Shown in pieces: positions 4,910 through 9,216 of a stretch of DNA of 9,216 nt. A program made the translations under genes and the position numbers. Every line of letters begins with the position of its first letter. The stretch's first letter is position 1. The DNA is taken from the NCBI GenBank assembly GCA_014380505.1, contig JACMJT010000303.1:1-9216 (forward strand), written 5' to 3'. This DNA comes from Hyphomicrobiales bacterium. Its GTDB lineage: Bacteria > Pseudomonadota > Alphaproteobacteria > Rhizobiales > Aestuariivirgaceae. Below the pieces are notes generated by a model, which searched no databases, was not told the origin of the DNA, and saw nothing but the letters and a program-made list of their open reading frames with translations.

Positions 4910-5938
4910 TCACCCGGAAACGAGGGCTTCCAGGTCTTTGAGCGCTGCTTTCCGGTCAAAGGCCTGGGGTTTGCGAGCCGATTTGAGCGCCATTCTGGCC
5001 CGCCTGAGGGCTTTGCCGCGAAGGACGCCCGCGGCCTTGGCCACCTGTTCCATCTCGATCATGACGCCATTGCAGTGGAGAACCATGTCGCAGCCGGCGG
5101 CGAGAGCGCGCTCTGTTTTCTCCGCCAAGCTGCCGGATAGCGCCTTCATCGACAGGTCGTCGGTCATCAACAATCCGCCAAAGCCGATGTGCTGGCGGAT
5201 TATCTTTTTGACGATCGTCGGCGACAGGGTTGCCGGGTTTTCCTTATCGAACGCGGTGAAGATCACATGGGCCGTCATCGCCATGGGCGCATCGGCGAAA
5301 GCCGCGAAGGGCGGAAAGTCAACGGCGCGCAATTCATCGGCCGGAGCATCGACAACGGGCAAGCCATGGTGGCTGTCGGCGGTGGCGCGGCCGTGGCCGG
5401 GAATATGCTTGATCACCGGCAGAACGCCGCCATCCATGAAGCCTGCCGCATGGGCCCGCGCCAGCACCATGATCCGCTCGCCGCCGTCGCTGTAGGCCCG
5501 GTCGCCGATCACATCGTGGCTGCCGGGGTGGGGAACATCGAGCACGGGCAGGCAATTCGCGGTGATGCCTACGGCCATCAGATCCTCGGCCATGAGGCGG
5601 CCCACATGACGCGCCGATCTTAAAGCCGAGAGCGGATCGCGTTCGTAGGCTTCGCCATAGCTGCGGGCCGGTGGATACTTGCGCCAGGCGTTTGACGGGG
5701 GGCCGAGGCGTTGCACGCGGCCCCCCTCCTGATCGATGAAGACAGGCGCATTTTTCCTGCCGACGGCGGCGCGGAAGGCTGAGGTGAGCGCCTTGAGCTG
5801 ATCCGGTGTTTCGCAGTTCCGCTTGAAAAGGATAAGCCCCCAGGGATTGTAGTGCCGGAAAAAAGCCAGCTCTTCAGGGCCCAAGGAAGGCCCGGCGCAG
5901 CCCGTCATGAATGCGCCAATGGTTTTGGAGGGCGGCAA
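4910..5938 (-). CDS. nagZ: Beta-N-acetylhexosaminidase NagZ (GH3), cytoplasmic peptidoglycan recycling
   Basis: NagZ removes N-acetylglucosamine from GlcNAc-anhydroMurNAc peptides imported during peptidoglycan recycling; its products can influence beta-lactamase induction in some species. The 342-residue protein has normal length and no signal peptide. DQEGGRVQRL is at 69-78. KHIPGHG (177-183) followed by D188-S-H190 is the family's Asp-His acid/base motif. LLMTDDLSM (256-264) holds the nucleophile, by homology Asp260. PVLDVPHPG and GDRAYS (131-150) are also typical. The start is taken as TTG at 5938: the only upstream codons in frame are AAA and the TAA stop of the SPOR gene. The next ATG (5908, residue 11) would remove the conserved AF-TGCAG strand. 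I see no clear ribosome binding site, so translation may depend on the preceding gene. Confidence 0.95.
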   Translation of the reverse strand: MPPSKTIGAFMTGCAGPSLGPEELAFFRHYNPWGLILFKRNCETPDQLKALTSAFRAAVGRKNAPVFIDQEGGRVQRLGPPSNAWRKYPPARSYGEAYERDPLSALRSARHVGRLMAEDLMAVGITANCLPVLDVPHPGSHDVIGDRAYSDGGERIMVLARAHAAGFMDGGVLPVIKHIPGHGRATADSHHGLPVVDAPADELRAVDFPPFAAFADAPMAMTAHVIFTAFDKENPATLSPTIVKKIIRQHIGFGGLLMTDDLSMKALSGSLAEKTERALAAGCDMVLHCNGVMIEMEQVAKAAGVLRGKALRRARMALKSARKPQAFDRKAALKDLEALVSG

Positions 5939-5941
5939 TTT

Positions 5942-8224
5942 TTATTGTTTGCGCACGACGCAATCGCGTTCGCCCGCCGAATAGAGCGAGTCGCAAACCT
6001 GCTTGGCCTGTTCCCGTGTCGCCAGCGGGCCGAGACCCAGGCTGTGGCGGGTGCTGCCCGCGACAGTTGACTGGGTGATGCGGGACGGCAGCTCACCGAT
6101 AACCGAGGAATATTTGGACCGGAGCCGGGTGTATTCCGATTGTGCTTCACCGGGGCTGGGAAACGACGCGAGTTGCACGACGTAGCCGGTGCCGCCCGTC
6201 TGCTTTTCCGGCGCGGTCTGGACGGTCTTCGCAGGAAGGGACGCCACCTGGGTTTCGTCGGCTTGCTGCTGGGGCGCCGGTTCGGTGGCGGTGGTTGTGG
6301 CAACCGCATCGGTTGCCGGCGCATCGTCGCTTTTATTGCCGTTGAAGAGATCGAAAAGGGTACGCTTGCGGCGCGCCGGCGGTTGCTTCTGCGCCGTATC
6401 GGCGGACGACAATGTTCCCGATCCGGTGGTTTCCTGGGAGGGCGCTGCGATCTCGACGGGCGGCACGATCACCAGGGGCTCAGTCAGCGAAGCGGTGCTA
6501 TCGGCCGGCTGTTTCTTTTTCTTTGCCGCGGCTTTTTTCTGGACGGGAGTCGGAGACCGCGCTTCAGGCTCGACCGATTCAGTAGATGCTGCTGATCCGG
6601 AGTCAACCGAAGCCGATGAAGACGTATCGGTTGTGGTGGCTGGAACCGCTGCTTCCTCTTCCGCACCGGTTGCAGGCAACAGAGAGGCGATACTGCCACC
6701 GCTTTCCGAGGTGGTTTGTGTCTTGACCTCTTCCACCCCGGATTGGCCGGCAGTGGCCACGACCTGTTGATCTGTGTCCTGATCGATCCTACCTTCGGTT
6801 TTCTGCCCGGGTGCGGGCGGCAGCGCCAAGGGCACGACTTCGTCCGTATCCTGATCGTTGGTACCCGTGGGCTGGGGTATGCCGCCGGCATCGGTTTCAT
6901 CGGATTCCGGCTGGATCGGCGTCACCTCGGTGGGGACGACCGTGTCGCCGGTTACTTCCTGATCGCCGACAATGCGGTCGTAAATCTGTTTCCGGCTGAC
7001 GCCCGCCACATCGCTCGCGCCATCGACGGGTTTCTCGGCGGCGGTTTTTGCAGGTTCCTCGGGCGCCTCGACGACGGGAACAGTGTTGGTGGGCGTAGTC
7101 GATGCCGTGTTGGTGTTCTTGGACCAAAGCAAGATAACGCCGCCCGTCGCAAAGGCCGCGACCAGCAAAGCCAGCAGCAACAGCCACGGCCCATTGGAGC
7201 GGCGCGGGTCTTCCGTGTCATCTTCCTCAGCTTCCCGGTAGGCCGACTGATAATCGCTGGCCCCGGCGCGGCGGCGCGGCGGCGGCGCCTCTTCCTCGAA
7301 TACATCGTCAAGCTCGTCCTCGGCCATCTGGCCCCGGCTTGACAGCGACCGGCCGAAACGGGGATCGCCGCGCAATTCTTCACCGCGGTCACCCGTGCCA
7401 TAGGGAGTGCTATCCTGGCCTCGCCGATACGGGTCATAGGACGGTGTTCGCGTCAGGTTGCGATTGATTGAGGCAACGCCGCCTGACTCCTGCGGAAAGG
7501 CGCGTTGGCCGCCGGACGGAGCCGTCCGCGACGATGGCGCGGCATAGCCCGTTGCCGGATCGATGGGACGGAAGGTTGGAGGCGTATCCGGACGGGAGAA
7601 GGCGCCAGCCGGGCGCAACAGCGAGGACTGAGATCGATCGCCTCCCAATGCCGGACGCGGCGGAATGAGAGAGGCCATGGACGAGGCGGAGGCATTGCGC
7701 TGCATTCCATTGCTGCCCTTGTCGGGGGCCAAAACCGGTTCCTGACGCTTTGCTGCCTGATCGTCGTCGGCGAAGCTGAATTTGGGGCGAGACGGCGCCC
7801 GGTCTTTTGCCGGGGTATCCTTCGATGGGATTTGCAGTGCCGGGGAGCGCGGCTCGGTGGCGACGCGGGCTTCGGCCCGCTGGCGCGCCGCTGAAACCCG
7901 CTGCACGGCCAGCATCTCGGCGGCGGCACGCTGGGCCCTGAGCTTTTCCGCCAGACCTTCAGAATTCTGAACCTCGGGCCTGCGGCGTTCCTCGGCGCTC
8001 ACCGGTGCTGTCGTTCCGGGCTGCTGGCCATGGGCCCTGGGAGCCATGGGCGCCAATTTGACAACGGGTTGGGGCGCACGCCCGTCAGGCTTCGCCGCCG
8101 GGGTGGCAAATGGCTGTGACTTGAATTCGTCAGAAATCTTCGGCATATCCTTGGCCCCAATTCCGAGGCGTTCCCGCCAGTTGGGTTTATCGCTGCTCGT
8201 GCCGTTCGTCGAGTCCTGATCCAT
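5942..8224 (-). CDS. Bitopic SPOR-domain protein, septal peptidoglycan binding
   Basis: This 760-residue protein has one membrane span at about 346-368 (GPWLLLLALLVAAFATGGVI). The N-terminal part lacks a signal peptide, so about 345 residues should be cytoplasmic and about 390 periplasmic. The C-terminal SPOR domain (about 679-757, starting GYVVQLASFPS and ending CVVRKQ) belongs to a family that binds glycan strands stripped of stem peptides, which concentrate at the division septum. The rest is low complexity. The cytoplasmic part is rich in Ala, Pro, Arg and Ser with a charged, possibly helical stretch at about 78-122 and an acidic patch at 301-312. The periplasmic linker is rich in Thr, Pro, Glu, Asp and Ala. 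Short motifs that stand out are WRERLGIG and MPKISDEFK (16-35), KQIYDRIVGD (412-421) and RRKRTLFDLFNG (618-629). It lies between argS (15-base gap) and nagZ (3-base gap). A role in division or envelope remodelling is inferred. FtsN is not identifiable from sequence, only the shared architecture. Confidence 0.92.
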   Translation of the reverse strand: MDQDSTNGTSSDKPNWRERLGIGAKDMPKISDEFKSQPFATPAAKPDGRAPQPVVKLAPMAPRAHGQQPGTTAPVSAEERRRPEVQNSEGLAEKLRAQRAAAEMLAVQRVSAARQRAEARVATEPRSPALQIPSKDTPAKDRAPSRPKFSFADDDQAAKRQEPVLAPDKGSNGMQRNASASSMASLIPPRPALGGDRSQSSLLRPAGAFSRPDTPPTFRPIDPATGYAAPSSRTAPSGGQRAFPQESGGVASINRNLTRTPSYDPYRRGQDSTPYGTGDRGEELRGDPRFGRSLSSRGQMAEDELDDVFEEEAPPPRRRAGASDYQSAYREAEEDDTEDPRRSNGPWLLLLALLVAAFATGGVILLWSKNTNTASTTPTNTVPVVEAPEEPAKTAAEKPVDGASDVAGVSRKQIYDRIVGDQEVTGDTVVPTEVTPIQPESDETDAGGIPQPTGTNDQDTDEVVPLALPPAPGQKTEGRIDQDTDQQVVATAGQSGVEEVKTQTTSESGGSIASLLPATGAEEEAAVPATTTDTSSSASVDSGSAASTESVEPEARSPTPVQKKAAAKKKKQPADSTASLTEPLVIVPPVEIAAPSQETTGSGTLSSADTAQKQPPARRKRTLFDLFNGNKSDDAPATDAVATTTATEPAPQQQADETQVASLPAKTVQTAPEKQTGGTGYVVQLASFPSPGEAQSEYTRLRSKYSSVIGELPSRITQSTVAGSTRHSLGLGPLATREQAKQVCDSLYSAGERDCVVRKQ

Positions 8225-8239
8225 CTCAGCCGTATACTC

Positions 8240-9216
8240 TCACATCTCGTCGGCGGGCCTTACGCCCAGGATCCGAAGGCCATTGGCCAAGACATAGCGA
8301 ATAACGCGCAAGAAGGCGAGCCGCGTTATCGTGGTCTTGATATCGTCCTTCAGGATAAATCGCAATTGCGGCGACTCTTTGCCCTGGTTCCACAGGGCAT
8401 GAAAGTCGCCCGCCAAATCAAACAGATAGAAGGCAATCCTGTGGGGCTCATGGGCGCTCGCCGCGGCCTCGACGATTCGCGGATATTCGGCGATGCGGCG
8501 GATCAACGACAGTTCCGCAGGGTCGGTCAACAGGCTGAAGTCGGCTTGGCCATCGGGCACGCCGGCTTCGGCGGCGTTGCGCAAGACGGAGCAGGTCCGT
8601 GCGTGTGCATACTGCACATAGAAGACCGGGTTGTCCTTCGACTGGTCAGTGACCTTGGCGAAATCGAAATCGAGGGGTGCTTCGTTCTTGCGGTAAAGCA
8701 TTATGAAGCGGACAACGTCAGGGCCGACTTCGTCAACCACTTCGCGAAGGGTGACGAAATCGCCGCTGCGCTTCGACATGCGAACCGGCTCGCCCGCCCG
8801 GTAGAGTTTCACGAGCTGGCACAACCGCACAATCACCTCGACCGCGCCCGGTCCGGCGATGGCGGCCGCCACGGCTTCGAGGCGTTTCACGTAACCGCCA
8901 TGGTCGGCGCCGAGAACGTAGATCAACTCCTTGAAGCCGCGGCGGATCTTGTTGCGGCTGTAGGCGACATCGGACGCGAAATAGGTATAGGAGCCGTCGG
9001 ACTTGAGCAGCGGACGATCGATGTCGTCGCCAAAGGCGGTGGCGCGGAACAGTGTTTGCTCGCGATCCTCCCATTCCGGAGGGATTTCACCCTTGGGCGG
9101 CGGCAGGCGGCCTTCATAGACGTGACCATGGGCGCGGAGATCAGCCACGGTGTCGCGCACTTCGTTCGAGTCATGCAGGGATTTTTCCGAGAAGAAAATG
9201 TCCTGGTGAATTTTCA
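8240..9216 (-). CDS. argS: Arginyl-tRNA synthetase, C-terminal part (5' end outside window)
   Basis: ArgS is a class I aminoacyl-tRNA synthetase that charges tRNA-Arg with arginine in the cytoplasm. About the last 325 residues are visible; the frame is open through the right edge and reads [19 protein letters not shown] before the first internal GTG at 9160. Conserved pieces are [27 protein letters not shown] and [23 protein letters not shown] (8762-8782) is the KMSKS-type loop. [20 protein letters not shown] and AHAR open the DALR anticodon-binding helical domain, which ends with [10 protein letters not shown] and the stop at 8240. The HIGH motif lies in the missing part. It is the most upstream visible gene of the - strand block, followed after 15 bases by the SPOR gene, so the operon promoter is outside the window. 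Confidence 0.98.
   Translation of the reverse strand, partial: KIHQDIFFSEKSLHDSNEVRDTVADLRAHGHVYEGRLPPPKGEIPPEWEDREQTLFRATAFGDDIDRPLLKSDGSYTYFASDVAYSRNKIRRGFKELIYVLGADHGGYVKRLEAVAAAIAGPGAVEVIVRLCQLVKLYRAGEPVRMSKRSGDFVTLREVVDEVGPDVVRFIMLYRKNEAPLDFDFAKVTDQSKDNPVFYVQYAHARTCSVLRNAAEAGVPDGQADFSLLTDPAELSLIRRIAEYPRIVEAAASAHEPHRIAFYLFDLAGDFHALWNQGKESPQLRFILKDDIKTTITRLAFLRVIRYVLANGLRILGVRPADEM

Noticed and set aside
6140..7342. Several + strand open frames of 150-210 residues opposite the SPOR gene
   Set aside because: They are Gly/Arg/Leu-rich mirrors of the Thr/Pro/Ala-rich linker, without starts or domains of their own.
9158..9160. GTG at 9160 as the argS start
   Set aside because: The frame continues to the window edge with conserved ArgS sequence (FFSEKSL), so this codon is an internal valine.

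Overview
The window looks like a chromosomal core region of an alphaproteobacterium, most likely of the Rhizobiales/Hyphomicrobiales type. The evidence is gene order and protein style: rnr followed by a NUDIX gene and rpmG, facing argS - SPOR protein - nagZ - scpA - scpB, with high GC, tight spacing and several GTG/TTG starts. Genus-level assignment is not possible from this sequence alone.

Left block, + strand (1-2865): the 3' end of rnr (RNase R), a NUDIX hydrolase 3 bases downstream, a PAP2-family membrane phosphatase (GTG start), a small single-EamA-domain membrane protein, and rpmG (ribosomal protein bL33, only 55 codons). A good TTGACA promoter for rpmG overlaps the stop codon of the EamA gene. 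The PAP2-EamA pair lies between NUDIX and rpmG, which I remember as neighbours in relatives, so it may be an accessory insertion.

Middle (2866-3243): about 380 bases without a convincing gene, between the convergent rpmG and scpB. It is densely structured. Five inverted repeats follow one another, one of them a roughly 54-base interrupted hairpin with 20 paired positions. An AT-rich, promoter-like block adjoins the scpB stop. This is the least explained part of the window.

Right block, - strand (3244-9216, transcribed right to left): argS (5' end beyond the window), a 760-residue bitopic SPOR-domain protein, nagZ (cytoplasmic beta-N-acetylglucosaminidase), scpA and scpB (partners of the SMC condensin). 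Gaps are 3-28 bases, so this is very probably one operon. It links tRNA charging, septal peptidoglycan binding, peptidoglycan recycling and chromosome segregation. The SPOR gene and nagZ are in the same frame, separated only by one TAA and one AAA codon. The tatABC genes I would expect after scpB are absent here.

Most of the window is well-understood housekeeping content. I see no clear new defence or mobile system. The best leads are the structured intergenic region, the PAP2-EamA pair, conserved-looking short motifs in the SPOR protein, and the in-frame SPOR/nagZ junction.
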